This document shows positions 39,491 to 52,979 of a stretch of DNA of 64,000 nt, one piece after another (the first letter of the stretch is position 1; the number at the start of each line of letters is the position of its first letter). The notes under the pieces were generated by a model. It worked only from the letters and a program-made list of their open reading frames with translations, searched no databases and was not told where the DNA came from. The stretch is from assembly GCF_018691265.1 (NCBI RefSeq), contig NW_024881321.1, positions 26,447,698-26,511,697 of the forward strand. The letters are read 5' to 3'. Origin of the DNA: Tyto alba. Its lineage: Eukaryota > Chordata > Aves > Strigiformes > Tytonidae. The translations under genes and the position numbers were made by a program.

Positions 39491-40690
39491 AATAATAGCC
39501 TTTCTAGGATACCCTGAAATATATCTTTTTAAATTTAAAGTATATGATGCCAATCCTCATTTATATGATGTTTTTATGCAAGATCCCCTCCTTCTAAAAA
39601 AGCTCTGTTAACTTATCCCTGTTCAAACAGGCTAGAATAGTATTCAGCTGTACTGATTTGTAACTGTGAATCATTTCTGGTTAAAAAAAACAGACTTAGT
39701 TTATTTTCTTCTATTCTTCTTCTCCCAAAGGTCATCTAAAGGTTTAAGTTACACACTGCAATCAATAAGTAGATTAACATTTTGAGGTCCTGACTATTTG
39801 TTAGTGTTCATTTTGACAATTTTTCCTAATATTTTTCTCCTTGTTCTCCAGTTTGGCCAACTTCTTCCATTTACTCATAAAAAACATGGAAATGTGGGTG
39901 TTTGCCTTATTTCTGTCATGGTGAACATCAATGTAATGCATTCACTTAGCTTCTCAGCTACTGCCTTTTTTTTTTTCCCCTGAGCATTAGTTTTATATCT
40001 TAATCATCTATTGGGTCTCCAGACCCCAATTTCTGATTTTGGTGTTCCTTAAAGTATTAATTACTGTATGTGGAAAATAAAAATTCTAAGCTTCAAGTTT
40101 TTAATAAGGTATTCCTCAAAATAATTTTTGGCTTGCCATACTTTGTGTTGTTGTTTTGTTTGTTTTTTTTTTTTTTTAACTTGTCATAGTTTTCTTTACA
40201 TAATTATTTTCATGAAGAATCTAGCAACTAACTCAGCTGTACATACCCACCCTCTAGAGGTAAGATGCAGCTCCAAATATTAGGCACCTAAATGTAGGTT
40301 CCCACCTGTGAGTGAGATAACTAAATTCCCTTGTAGTTAATGGTTGTCTGATTATTATAAGTACTAGTTCCTGGTGAGTTAGTCAGCTTGTCAAATTCCC
40401 CCGGATCTGGGGAAGCTGAAGAACCTTTCAGATGCCCAGCTTTATTCAACAGCTCATGTAACATATACTGTGGATCTAAATACCACCACAGATACAGATA
40501 ACAGGCTCCAAATAACACTTCATATTCTGGGATAATGCTTTTTTGTCAATGCAATGTCCTGCTGCTATAACAACTTTTTAAGACAATTGAACATTCCTTT
40601 TTGAAGAAAAAATATTGGACAATAGTTAATAATGAAGTGGCATTCAAAGCTTCACTCCAATGGGTTTCAACTGCTTTAAAATATATGTCT

Positions 40691-40710
40691 GTGTATATAT
40701 ATATATACAC
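40691..40710. repeat. 20-bp perfect palindrome built on (TA)n
   Basis: GTGTATATATATATATACAC equals its own reverse complement. It is a TA microsatellite capped by GTG and CAC. Confidence 0.9.
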
Positions 40711-41980
40711 TGTTTCAAGACTACTATTTTCTAAAATAATACAGAAAACTTGTAAGTATAGGTATTTTTTCAAAATTTGCTCATCAAATTTGAAGGATAG
40801 TAACTTAAGCAAAAATAATTTAAAGTAGGTATCCAGAGGTACAACTACTAAATACAAGATTGTTTGAAGCTATGATTTACTGACAAAATAATTCCTGAAC
40901 ACAATTAATAGGCATAGGTCATGCACCCTGAGAGAATATTGCTACCAATTTCTCTGTATATGTACTAGTTGTCTCATAGCCTTAAGTAGTAGAATGTGTT
41001 TAACGTTTGAAGTGAAAGAAGACTGGATTTGTGTAGATACAGTCAGTGTAGTTCTCTTCTAAGCAAATGGTGACTTTTGCCTGATAAACTCATGTTTGCT
41101 TAGTAAGCAAAAAACTATTGGGGAAAAAACTATCATCTCACTGAGGGGGGAAAATACTAAGAGGAAGTGAATATTCTGGTCCCATATAACTGACAAATCA
41201 AACAGAAAAGAATAAAGATACATTAGGGAAAACAACCAAAACCATTTTTGAATTCTAAGACCAGTGAAGTACTGGGATAGGTAGCTGGGAAGGTTTTATA
41301 GTCTCCATCATTAGGAAGCAGGCTAGGCAAGTCTGCCAGCAATGATTTAAGGGTATCTGAGACTACTATGGGGAGAAGGAATGGACTGTATGATTACTTG
41401 TATTTCCTACCAGCTAATTTTTTTCTTATTCCAATATAACTTTTAGTCATCATCAGTCATCTGTCTCTTTTGATGTTAAAAATAAAATTATCGCCTTGAT
41501 AAACAATTTAGTAGTATATTAACAGGGACTATATGCATGTCACAGCTTCTCCTTTTATCCGCAAGATAGCTTGGATTATATAAGATCTTCTACTTGTTTT
41601 GAAGTTTAATTTTTTAACATTTGTTTCAAACTGCATACACCAGCTTTTAGAAACTCTTGTTCTGTGCATGTATTAAGCAAACAAAACAAGAGTTTTATCA
41701 CACAGCTGGAAATTCATAGAATCATTTTAGTTTTGCATGTTTTGTAGTATTTGCTCACAGTAATATATCATAGACTCCCAGACTATTTCCACAAAAAAGA
41801 CAATCCAAAATCTGGTTCAGGTCATTTTGCTGAGGGCTGAGTTGTCACTCAGATAAAATGTTTACCAAAGTTAAACCCATGCCAGTATCAGAGGTCCAAA
41901 AGACTTTTACTTTGCATTTTTCCCTACTGTTTTCATCTAGTATTCCTGCCTTGCAGAGGCATATGGGTGGAATTCAGATC

Positions 41981-42130
41981 AGATACCTAAATTCAGTTAC
42001 CTAAACAGATAGTTTAGATGTCATGGTGTTTCTAAGGTATCTACACAAGGCTGGCAAAAATGATACATGAGCCATAGGAGTTCTGCACCCTTTGGAAGCA
42101 GCAGCTGAAAAGCCAGGGAAGATACCTTAG
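41981..42130. repeat. Nested inverted repeats
   Basis: AGATACCT (41981-41988) pairs with AGGTATCT (42035-42042). Inside it CTAAAC (42001-42006) pairs with GTTTAG (42012-42017) around AGATA. In addition CTAAGGTATCT (42032-42042) is an exact 11-base reverse complement of AGATACCTTAG (42120-42130). The region may be part of an old DNA transposon or foldback element, but no family is recognised and no target duplication was found. Confidence 0.55.
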
Positions 42131-45100
42131 GGCATCTCAAATCATTAGACATCTGTGGCTAGACATCAATTATCTGAAGATAACCGAGACATGCCCTTCG
42201 GGTCTTCGTTTTACCATAAAGTTGGTAAACAGCAGTCAAATGGCAAATTCAACAGCTGATAGAAGATCACTCACTGATTTTTGCTTTTCTTGCTTCAAAC
42301 TGTCACACTCCGTGTGCTAACAGTTTTTCTCTTGTTGGGAGTGCTTTTACATTTTTTACAAATAAATCTTGTTCTCTGCCACTTACAGTCTTCTATTTTG
42401 ACTTATTCTTTATCTGTGGCCAGATGTATTTTACTGCAGAAGCTCTCCTTAAGTATCAAATATCCATAGTCATTTGCAAGGTGCAATCCAATTTAATAAT
42501 AAATCTGTGGTGATTTGCTTATTAACTATATGCAGACATAAATAAATTAATTATATGCAGCTAGCCAGTGCACTGAGAGTTCACAGAACTTCTCAATATG
42601 TCAGGGCACAAGCAGAAATGCTCTAGCTGAAATAGTTTATGAAATTATCCCTCACAGCTGCTTGTTACCAGCCTCACAGCTGAGATGCCATAACTGATCA
42701 TGTTAATTTCCAGTCCATTTCTGTGCAAAGTGAAATAGATTAGTTTAATCTACCACTGAAGCTGTTTTAAACAGATTTACTTCTTTGCATTGAAATAGAG
42801 GAGGTTTTTCCAGTGAAACAGCTGTGACTCAAATCGTTATTGTTACATAGAAAAGAGTAAAACTAAGAAGAGAGGAGACATTTGGGTAAATGGTACACTT
42901 CAAACTGAGATTTAGTCAAAAAAGTAACGAAAGTTTTGCTTTAGAAAAAAACCTCTGATTTCTTATATTGTTAGCTACACACTCTGAATTGTCTAAACCA
43001 CTATTTCTGTTTGATTTAATAAATTGTTAATTTTATTAAGCCCAAATTAACTATGATTAATTATCTGAAATGCTCCTAACACCAGCACTTCCTTAACACA
43101 ACTGACATTTGCAAAGTCACAGAATAATTACATCAGAAATTTTTTCAGAGCTGTGAAAAATTGCCAGTAGGTGGCCTGAACAACTAGATATCAATTGCCT
43201 TGAAAATACATAGTAGAACAAATAAATCCTCAGGGAAGAAGCTGATCACTCTTGTTCCTCATTTCTCTTTCTCCTTTCCCTCAAGCTGGTTTGAATTATG
43301 TTTCCTATGCTAAGGCTATATATTCCATTGCTAAACTTCTCTATCTAAGATCAAGGAGTTTAAGAGAACTGATTTCCCTGCTTTCCTTCTACCTGGCCTA
43401 CTTCATAAGCTCAGTGACTTCCCTTTAGAAACTGAAATTCAAATGTTTTATGTGGAAGATGCAGCAGGGGTTGCATATATCCTTCATCATCTTAAAGACT
43501 CTCTGTACCTGTGTACATTTATATTCACAAGCACGAGCAGACACTGCATGGCAACAGAGATAACACCGTTGGGCACTGAGCTGGTCTGGATCTATATAAC
43601 ATCTAACATAATTTTTATTGTGAAGTACTATGGACTCCAGTATGAGCATCTCTCACGCACTACAGATACTCCTCTGTCTGTTATTCATCAAACATAACCA
43701 ACACCACTAAAATAAACCAGTGTTTACCAGTCATCAGCTCCCAGATGAAAAAATTAAGCAGTTGATACAGAAGGTAAACAGGGCAGAGGTTATGTCAAGT
43801 GCAGAAAATACTTGGATGTGCTTGCAGCTACATCTGGATACTTCATGGCCACAGTTAATTAGGTTGGGAGGGCTTCTAGATTGCTCTCTCAGAGACATCA
43901 GCAGTTATCAGGATGCACTACATCCAGTTGATCAAATCTTAGCAGGCTATGACCTGCTATCAGATATATGTGCTTTACCATCTGGGCTAAGACAATGCAA
44001 CATACCTGGGCATGAAACCATCAGTCTGTATGAAACTCCAGGTGCTTCACAATTTATGGCACCTCATCTCACCAAATAATTTGGCAACTGCAAACACAAC
44101 CAATTTTCTCATTTATCTTTGCTTTCTCAGAATATTGAAATGTGATGGAGGTAACTCCTAGAGCTCTGGGAGAGACACTGCACCTGATGAATTAGGTTTT
44201 GGGGAGCCTACTGTGACTAATCGTGGATAAAGCTTAAGTGACAAAGTTGTCTTTGTGGATGTGAAGTTGTGGGTTTTAGCCTATACATCAGTGAACTGAC
44301 AGTATTTCTGAGAAGCTGGGAATTTTACAAAAGTACTGGGTCCAGCAGGTTGTGATCTACATAAATATATGACATGTATATGCTTAGGATCTTGAGCATT
44401 TCTTTCTCTGAAGTTTTATTTCTCAATTTCATTTTTATATGAACAAAAGAAATCTTTTCATGTTCAGTAGAACTGTCTAGCAAGGGAATAATAGCAGTGA
44501 AAGTGAGTGGTTAAGGTTATCTAAACACTGATTTAATCATGATATGGATCAGCTAGGTGAAAAGGGCTTATTTGAGCTCCCTTACTTTTCCCTCTCCTCT
44601 TGATTTTTTTACATTTCTAAAGCCTTGGAATAGAAAATAAAGAAGTTAGACTAAGACTGATCTTAGTAAAATGCTTTTTTAATTTTTACTTTTATAATGC
44701 AACTGTTTTGAGCATTGCTGGGCCTTACATCCTAATGACCCTTGGCAGATAGATTATAAGACAACACTAATATATTAAAGTATAAGGGATATAAATACCT
44801 TCCTTTGAAGTTTATATCAATGACCTCAGGAATGGGCAAGCAAAAGGTTTTTCTGAGCACAGATATTTTTTCTCCTCTAATCTAGTTTTTTTGACTTCTA
44901 GGTTGCATCTGCTCTGTGGTAGCCCAAGAATAAAGAGAAACTGTCTCTAAAATCAAGCATCCACTTTTGATACATCTTTGAATAAAAGCACCCTAACCAT
45001 TGTATTCTGTTTCTCAGCCTTGTAAAAGATTCTGTGATGGAGCTTTGATCTTCAAATTTTACTTTCCCAAATTGTCTGTCGACTTTCATTCTAAAATCAA

Positions 45101-45420
45101 ATGCAGTTATCAGGCAAGTCCAAGGCTGCTTTTCATCTTGGATATAGAAAAGACCTCAATCTGCATCTAAAAGCATGCTCAAACCATACAGTTTGTTCCC
45201 ATTATAGAGACAGATACTGAATTATGCAACAAGTTCCCAGTGAGCAATTACATTTTAATCACTGTAAAGATTTTTCTGCAAAGACACTCTTATAGATGAT
45301 TTATTTCAAAAGATAGGAATTGTGACCATATAGCTTAACTAGGAAAGTGTTCAGTTTCCCCAGATAAATTTCCTGGCAGGCAGAATGTTTGAGGAAACCA
45401 GTAACTAATATTTAAACCAC

Positions 45421-45473
45421 TTTTTTTTTTTTTTTTTTTTTAATTTCCTTTTTTTTTTTTTTTTTTTTTACAG
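45421..45473 (+). repeat. Double poly(T) tract ending in ACAG
   Basis: A T21 run is followed by AATTTCC and another T21 run, then ACAG. The last part (26 pyrimidines and then ACAG) looks like a splice acceptor, but no open exon follows, so it is listed as simple sequence. Confidence 0.8.
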
Positions 45474-46483
45474 TAAATCTTTAACACAGCATGACCTATA
45501 GTAGCTAAGTCTCAGTCTGCAGTTCAGTTTGGTCACTGACAGCTTTCTCTCTTGGATTGGAAACTCTGTGAATTATTTTTATTTTTCTTAAATGGATTGT
45601 GGTGTTTACAGTAGTTGTCTTCTGTGCTGCTAAACTGAATAACCATAAGGTACTTCAAACAATGGCTGAAAATAGAAGTATATTATAGAAGAATGTTCCA
45701 CTGCAGTTAATGTTAAAATGAAGGCTTTACTCTAGGTAAATAAATGTGATATTGCTCAGAATTGGTGATTTGCTTACCATCATGCATAAGATATAAATTA
45801 TGTAAACTAAGATTTAAATTCAAAAATACATTGAAGATGTTTATAAACTACATTGATTCATTTAGGTTCTGGTTTCAGATAAATTTCAAACTGCGCTGTC
45901 ACAGTGCTACCAGGAATATTTGGTACATTCAACATGGAAAACCACAAAAAAGTGTATTAAAAAATATATGAGAAGACTTCTTTTGTTGGTCTTTCCACAG
46001 AGAATTGGAGCATAGCTTATAGTTTTTTGTGTTTACCTAAAAACAGAAATCCCCATATTCAGTTGGTGGCACAGTCACTGAAACTCAAAAGCTCTTTTTG
46101 GTTTTAGTTGAAAAAAAATTACAGACCATGGTAAGAAACATGCCAAATGAAGTAGTTCTTCGCACTGAACATGTTTTTATAGCAAGTAGAAGCAAGTTTG
46201 GCTGTAATTATTTAATCCATTTTGGTCGTTTTCACCAGCACAAAGGAGCAAGTTCTGAAATAGCAAGTGCCAATCCACTTAGGGATTTACAGAACAAACC
46301 CCCAAATTTCAGCTCCATTCATGATACCACTCTCTGGTGAGTGTTGCTCATAGAATGTAGATTTCTGCCAGGCTGATGAAGTCTGCACAACCCCGAGGCT
46401 GCAGAGAGACTTCTGTGAAATACTTCTTAGCTACCATAGGGTGTATAACTAGTTGCCTGAACCAAACCCATGCATATAGATAT

Positions 46484-46501
46484 TTAAATAAATAAATAAA
46501 T
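46484..46501 (+). repeat. (AAAT)n microsatellite
   Basis: About four tandem AAAT units. Confidence 0.8.
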
Positions 46502-46734
46502 GCTTAACATGGACCAACGTTATGCATTGTGTAATTATGCAGTTTTCATCACAAGAGTATTCAGGGCTTAAATTTTACAACCTGTAAAATTTTATTAAGC
46601 TCTATAAAATCTAAATGGATGAAGAAGTTTTAAGACCTGGACTGCAGGATGTCTTCTGATCTTCTGTAAAAGCTCAATATTTCCAGTGTTTTTGTAGAGG
46701 GGAAAAAAAACCCAAGCAAACTAACAAAAAAATA

Positions 46735-46778
46735 AACAACAACAACAACAACAACAAAAAAAAAAAAAAAAAAAAAAA
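46735..46778 (+). repeat. (CAA)n followed by poly(A)
   Basis: About seven CAA units run directly into an A23 run. It is a compound simple repeat. Confidence 0.9.
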
Positions 46779-49700
46779 GAAACAGAAAGAAAAGCTTTGA
46801 TTGTTGCAGTGCCTAGCTGTAAGCAAAAGGCACACTAGGATATTGGGGAAATCCCAAATCACTTAACACAGCTTGTTCTAATTCTTTTGTATTCTGAGAG
46901 AAGTAGTTAGAAAATGCAACATAATAAATAATATTTTGGCATTTCTTATTAAAATAATCAATCCCAGTATATAGTTTTCAAGAATTCTATATTAATATTC
47001 AGGAATAACTAGAATTTATTTATGCATAGATGTACAATAACTTCAGAACAACATACTTTTAGCAGTATATATTGACCTTGGTCCTTTCAAACCAATATTT
47101 TTTGGCAACTGTTAGCCAAAGTCTTCATGTTTTCTTGATCTTTAAAAACCTTCAATATCTTACACAGGAGTAAAGATAATTCTTTCAGTAATCTATAATA
47201 TCCACATTCACAACTTTAATATATCAATAAAATTAACTATCTTTCTTCAGACCCCAACTCCTGACACAGCAATCTGAGAATTTCATCTTTTATCTGTTTA
47301 TTTATTTTTCAAATACACTTAGAGCTCTCATAATTATGAAAAAAAGCCTAATATATAGAACAAGTGTAATATAGCAGCTCAGAAATGAGATGGCAGCATA
47401 CATAGAAACATCAAATTTATTTATGTCATCTCTTGACTATTTAAAGACAATATTATGATTTTTGTGCAGATTCCCTATTTTCTTGAGTGCTTGAGGTTGT
47501 CAATATGAAGCTGCATTAAAGCTATGATTAAAGATTTTTCTGATGAGACCCATAACACTTGGTGTGCCAAATAAAAATAAGCAAAACAAACATACAAACA
47601 ATAGGAGCTAGAAATGTAAACGAAGCAGAGGAATTAAAGCTAACATACTCAGATGTTTAGGAGGGGTTTTTATGAACAGAAGTGTTGAAACTCTAAATAG
47701 TATTTTTTTCTCCTGTTTTCTTAAACTATTTCTCTCACATTTATTTATCCACTCATTTTTTACTGTTTAAAGTTACAAACTTTATGCTAGCTGAAAAATA
47801 TAATCCTCTTGTCTGGATATTTTTTTCTTTACTCTTCTATAGCCAACTTCTCCATCTTACTTTTTTAGAGACTCCATTTTTGACCCTTATATGTAGCTCA
47901 GAGTACCATGGCAATTTTCCTTCCCAGCCCTTGCCAGAAAAGCTATTCCTTCACTTAATGCAAATTTATCAGCTTACCTAATGTATTTAATCAGTGTTAA
48001 CTCAAGGCTTTGAAGACAGAAAGTGGTATGCAAAAGCTTAGTGCACTGTGTTATACAGTCAGATTCTATTTAAATCATGTAGCCACTGTATTTATAGAAT
48101 AATTAAAAGGTGCTTGGATCCTTGAAATAATAAAAGCATGTTTCATTTTCCACCTTTCTAATTGGGATATGTTATATTATTTCTGGTGGAATATTCTATT
48201 TCACTGAAAAAAGGAGGAAACCTCAAGAGTGAAGTGAAAAACACAAAGCTTTGTATTAGCATAAAGATCTGCTATAAGGTTATATTGTTAATGGTACAAG
48301 TATATCAGCTTCTCATTATGCTTTCATAATATGAGACTTTTAAAAGGTCACTAAGAAAGGGTAAAATACTAGCTGCTTTATGATTAATGGAAATTTTACT
48401 GTTGGATATATAGAGGCAGGATTTCATCCCAAATATTTTGCTGTGGGAAATGAACTGATGAAGATAATGAACAGTTCATTTTATTTATAAAATTCATTTC
48501 CAGTATAGGTGTGACTCAAATTAGTAAATGTGAGGATTGCAATCAGAAGGACAATCCTAACAGGTACAACAATGATGCTACTTTATTGTATGAAGAGTAT
48601 AAGGATGATACCTCAGAAGCTACAAATTTTGGTCACCTTCTTCAGTTTTTTGATTGGTTGGTTGTTTTTTTTTTTTTTTCCATAGATGTTTGTCTATATT
48701 AAGAAACAGCTGAAGGAAATGGATATTTAAATGTGTTTTCTTCTAAGATTAAAAGTTGAATAATTACTATTTTCACCTTAGATTATTTATTCTTTTTGTC
48801 CTGTCAACTTGTTAAACCAGTCACCCACTAGAAACTTGCCTTTTCTATAGATTGCCTTTTTCCCCAACTCCTGATGTATTTATTTTACTCCTGACTAGTG
48901 AGCCCTTTAAAATTTTATTCACAGGCACACAACAAAAGCAACTAGAAAATCTCTTTGTCTCTTCCCCTACTTTCATTGTGATCCTGTAAATATATCTATG
49001 CCATATTTGGATAAGATCAGTACTTTAATAGGAAATTTTCTGAATCTGTACTTTTTCTAAACTTTTTAGCATTACAATACATAGATAACATCCCTTCACT
49101 TACAAAGATCAGTTAGAATGAAGTTATTATGTCACTAGACACAGCAGCTTTTGATTAACACTTAAAACTCATGAAAATAATTGTATGCATTTAATTTAAA
49201 ACAAAACCCCTCCCCTCTAACCAGTCAAATCTCCAAGGTACATAAAAATATCTGTTGAATCCCATAGAGAAGCGTAAAATTGATGTGGGAATAACTTGTA
49301 ATAAGGGATAGAGTGGATTTCCTTCTTTATGTTAAAATTAAGTGCCTTTACTCTTTGGTCATCATCTTAGAAAGAAGCAGAATGTAGCATAATTTTCTCA
49401 ACCACTGCCAAGACCAAGGATAAAGCTCTTTGCTCAAGAAAAAGTGTAGAAATTATACATTCAAAGTTAAAAAACTATATATGAAAAAGTCATGAAAATA
49501 AACAGAAACATTAAAAGATTTTATTATTTCTTAAAAATTGAAAATATTTTTCAAAATAATTTTCCAACTATTTTAAGCCTTGAAAATAATAGAAAGAAAT
49601 CTGTTAATTAATTGATTCACCTACCTTAAAATTCTAATGCATTGTTTTCTCATAAGTGGAAAAGTTTAAAAAAGGCACGCTTTTAAAAAACTTTGTCAGA

Positions 49701-52700
49701 GGACTTCTGCTGGGCCAGCATTTTGGCACCCTGATGACACAATAATTTTTCAACACTGTGAATACTGTTTGAAGGATTCTGAAATGGCTTATTTCTTGTA
49801 CATTCTCCTTTTTTTATTATTGCTGAGTTTGCAGCAGTTTGGATTTCAGGCCCGATCTTTAACTTTCAAAATTTTCTTCTGTGCTTTCATAATGAGATTA
49901 GCAAGAAATTTATAGATTGATAATGATGCAACTATACATCACGAATAATATTAAGGTAATGAATCATTTTGTTTACAGTAATGGTTGTTTTCTGATAATC
50001 TTGCAATTTTGTTTCTTAATTGGGAAATAATCTGCTCAGGTCACCCAGAAATTAAGGTATTTTCTAGTGGAGTAAGGTGAATGAATATCATGTTTCCCAT
50101 TCCTGTTCAAAATCTCTTTTACATATTAATAACAATGGAAAGTGCACAACAGTACCTGGAACAAGGGCCAGAACCTGGCCTCCTCCAAATAACGTCTTAA
50201 TCATCAGGTAACAGAATCAGGCTCATTATTCATGGTCACCCATCTGTCCTGGGCTGAAATGATGACTGTCTGGAAGAAGGAAAGCATTTGGGCTCTACAC
50301 ATGCAGCTCAATGTGCTCTCAGTGACCACAAATACAAATTCTCTCAGGGTGAAAGGAGGTGGAGAAGAACTCAGATTTTTTTTCTAGAGTGCTCACCTGA
50401 ACAGATTTGCCTGAGGGTACTTGGAACAACTGATTTAGATATTTTTAATAATGACATTTGAAAAATAAATAGTCTGAATTGCCTTCTGCAGCTCTGACTT
50501 TACTTTGTCTGTTTTCCAAGCTGTCTGAACTTAAACTGGGTATGGTTTATGCTCCACACACATTAACAACATGCTGTAACAGAGTGGATATTCTTTACTG
50601 AGAGGCAAGATGCATTAGCTCAGGGGCAGGACAAATGCAACTGTATGACTTCTGAGCTGGGCCATGGTTGTTCAGCTCAAACTGCAGAGAAGCTTGTGTC
50701 CATCCTAACCTATCCATAGCCAAGGAAAATGTGTCCAAAGTCTGCCTGTACTAATGCTGGACCAAATATTATATTCTAAATGTGACCTCTACAGTTTTAG
50801 GATTAAATTCTGCCCTTCGTGGGAATTATTATATGATATCCATGGCTTCACTTAAACTTTTGAAAATATGGGATTTGGGAAAGGATAAATGGGATTTATG
50901 TCAAATGGTGTGTATAATTTCACTCAGAAATCATGACAGTTGAACTTTAAAATGGGGGGAAAAGTACTGAAATAGTACAGTTTTACCTAAATTGTGAAAA
51001 AGTAGGTATGTGTAACTGACATAAAGAAATATCATGCAGAGAATTATTGTTACTTAAAAATTGTCAAGATGGAAAGTGATGTGCTATAACCTCACATAGG
51101 AGTCTGCTTTGAGTCCAGTACCATTTTCATTAACAGCTTTTTGGGGTGAAACACAGAGGAGAGTATTCTAATTCAAAGCAGAAAAAATCTGAGAGAAAAG
51201 GTAAATACTTTTGAAGCAAATGCTTTTGATAACAGAACTTTAGAAAAGTATTGTCTTGATAAACTGAAGGAATTGATAATGTGGTCAAACATAGATTCAA
51301 TTACAATTTTATAACATTCACTTTTCTCTTAAAAGAAAAAACTAAACCAGGAAAATTTCATTACAAAGTAAGTCAGGAAGCAAGGAAAGATTATAAATAA
51401 TTTATTTTTTTTCACCTTTCACTCATATTTAATAAGTATTTTCTGCAATTGTGATCAAGTTTTCATTATTTGAATAGCACTTTACAGTGAAGTACTAAGT
51501 ATATAATGGCCACCACAGGAGCAAAATCAGGTTCTAAGAAAATTCATGTATTACCCACCATTTCTAAAGCAAACGTTTGTTTTACACTCTTACTCTGTTT
51601 AAAATAAAACATGCATGTACCTGTGACAATATTATTGATGTTACCTAAAAGAGAGATCTTTTTTTTTTGTCTTCACCTTTCAAACACTACAAATCTTCAA
51701 ATTTTGAGGTACTATAACTATACTGACACCTCTAGAAATACTCTTGCTGAATTGTTTTAGAAGTAACAAAATACTCATTATATTTTAATAGAACACCCTG
51801 ATTAACTTATAGAAATTTCATATATATTTTTTGAAAACAGAAAAAAGTGTCAAGCTTTTATACATAGTATTGTACTGGAGAAGGATATATTTATAGCTAA
51901 TAACGTAACCCTTTTTATAAACCTATGACAAAACCTTTGTCTTATAATGTCAGTGATCACAAATTCTTAACTATGCCATTGTAAACAGTCCTTTAATTTA
52001 CTGTGGCAATAAACACCTAATCAATAAAAGCTCATTAAAAAGCCCCAAACAACAACAACAAAAAACCCAACAAAAAAAATATCAGTTTAATATAGGAAAT
52101 CTGCATGTTTTAAACAGTCAGTTGAAGGTCTTGTCCATCAATGTCTATTTCAATTCTGAGGGCACCATTGACAAGCAGCTCTGTGCTCCACTAAGAGACA
52201 CTGGTGTGTGAACTGATTTGGAGGTCACCTGTCATTTTAAAAACACGATCAATGCAATCCTGAATCGGTCCTCAGATTCATTTAATAAGTGCGAAAGGAA
52301 TAGGTCAGCAATACCCCAGTGAGTTGTCTGTTATTTTGTGAAAGGCTTTATTTTTTTATCAGTGTAAATCAGGTTTTCTTTGTGCTTTTAAAAATAATAG
52401 CATTTGCATATTTTCACACTGAGAATTTCCCTAAAGAAGGTATATTAACACATTCATTAATAAAATATGTGTGAGACTTCCTGTATTTTCACATTTATGA
52501 ACTTGCTTCTAATTCTAAAGGAAAAACAAGCCCTTTTGCTGATTGCTAAATGGTTTGTCAATCTTACACCAGAGAAAATAACATGAAATATATATTAGAA
52601 GGCAATAAGAACTTAAATGGTATTTCTGATTTTATGTTTGAAACCACTAATATCTATAGGTAGTAGATGGTGTTTAAAATAAAAAAGACAATAGCTTCCC

Positions 52701-52979
52701 TGAACTATTGTCAATAACATTGTTTTCTGCTAAGTGTACCTAATAAAAATAATACTTTTTTTTTCAGATTAAAAAGTTAATTGAAGCCTTCGGCAATAAA
52801 ATATTTTTATTGCTGCTTTGTGACAAGAGGAAATAGAAGTTGGCACAACAGTGATGAAAAGCGGTTTTCCACCCATGATGCTTAACTGTAAAGTTGATTG
52901 CTTCATTTATTTTTGTCAACAGGTGGAGATTTTAAAATTGCACATGCTTTCTTGGAAACACAGAAACTCTTTTGGGGAG

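Larger units (their letters stand above)
33864..41980. other. AT-rich non-coding stretch, no gene seen
   Basis: No gene is recognisable. 37500-38410 is somewhat richer in G+C and has open frames of about 80-100 codons on both strands without known similarity. Simple repeats inside include a T42 run (36767-36808), a G/T-rich stretch (39430-39490) and a TA palindrome (40691-40710). Near 40280 the phrase TTAGGCACCTAAATGTAGGT looks like debris of an old amniote repeat. Confidence 0.7.
42131..52979. other. AT-rich non-coding stretch, no gene seen
   Basis: No gene is recognisable. 43443-44079 has two consecutive open stretches in different frames, the second about 120 codons, without known similarity. 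The stretch also holds a double T tract (45421-45469), AAAT repeats (46484-46501) and CAA/A simple sequence (46735-46778). 50150-50420 and 50620-50830 are slightly GC-richer and resemble decayed repeat sequence. Confidence 0.7.

Noticed and set aside
41709..41740. CR1 minus-strand tail (TTCATAGAATCATTTTAG)
   Set aside because: Only about 15 bases match the CR1 terminal repeat, and the neighbouring CR1 sequence that should follow is absent.
44810..44880. CR1 reverse-transcriptase relic (TATATCAATGACCTCAGG)
   Set aside because: A single short resemblance, with no continuing frame or neighbouring CR1 words.
46674..46862. Minus-strand open frame across the CAA/A repeat
   Set aside because: The translation is mostly phenylalanine and leucine from simple sequence, so it is not a gene.
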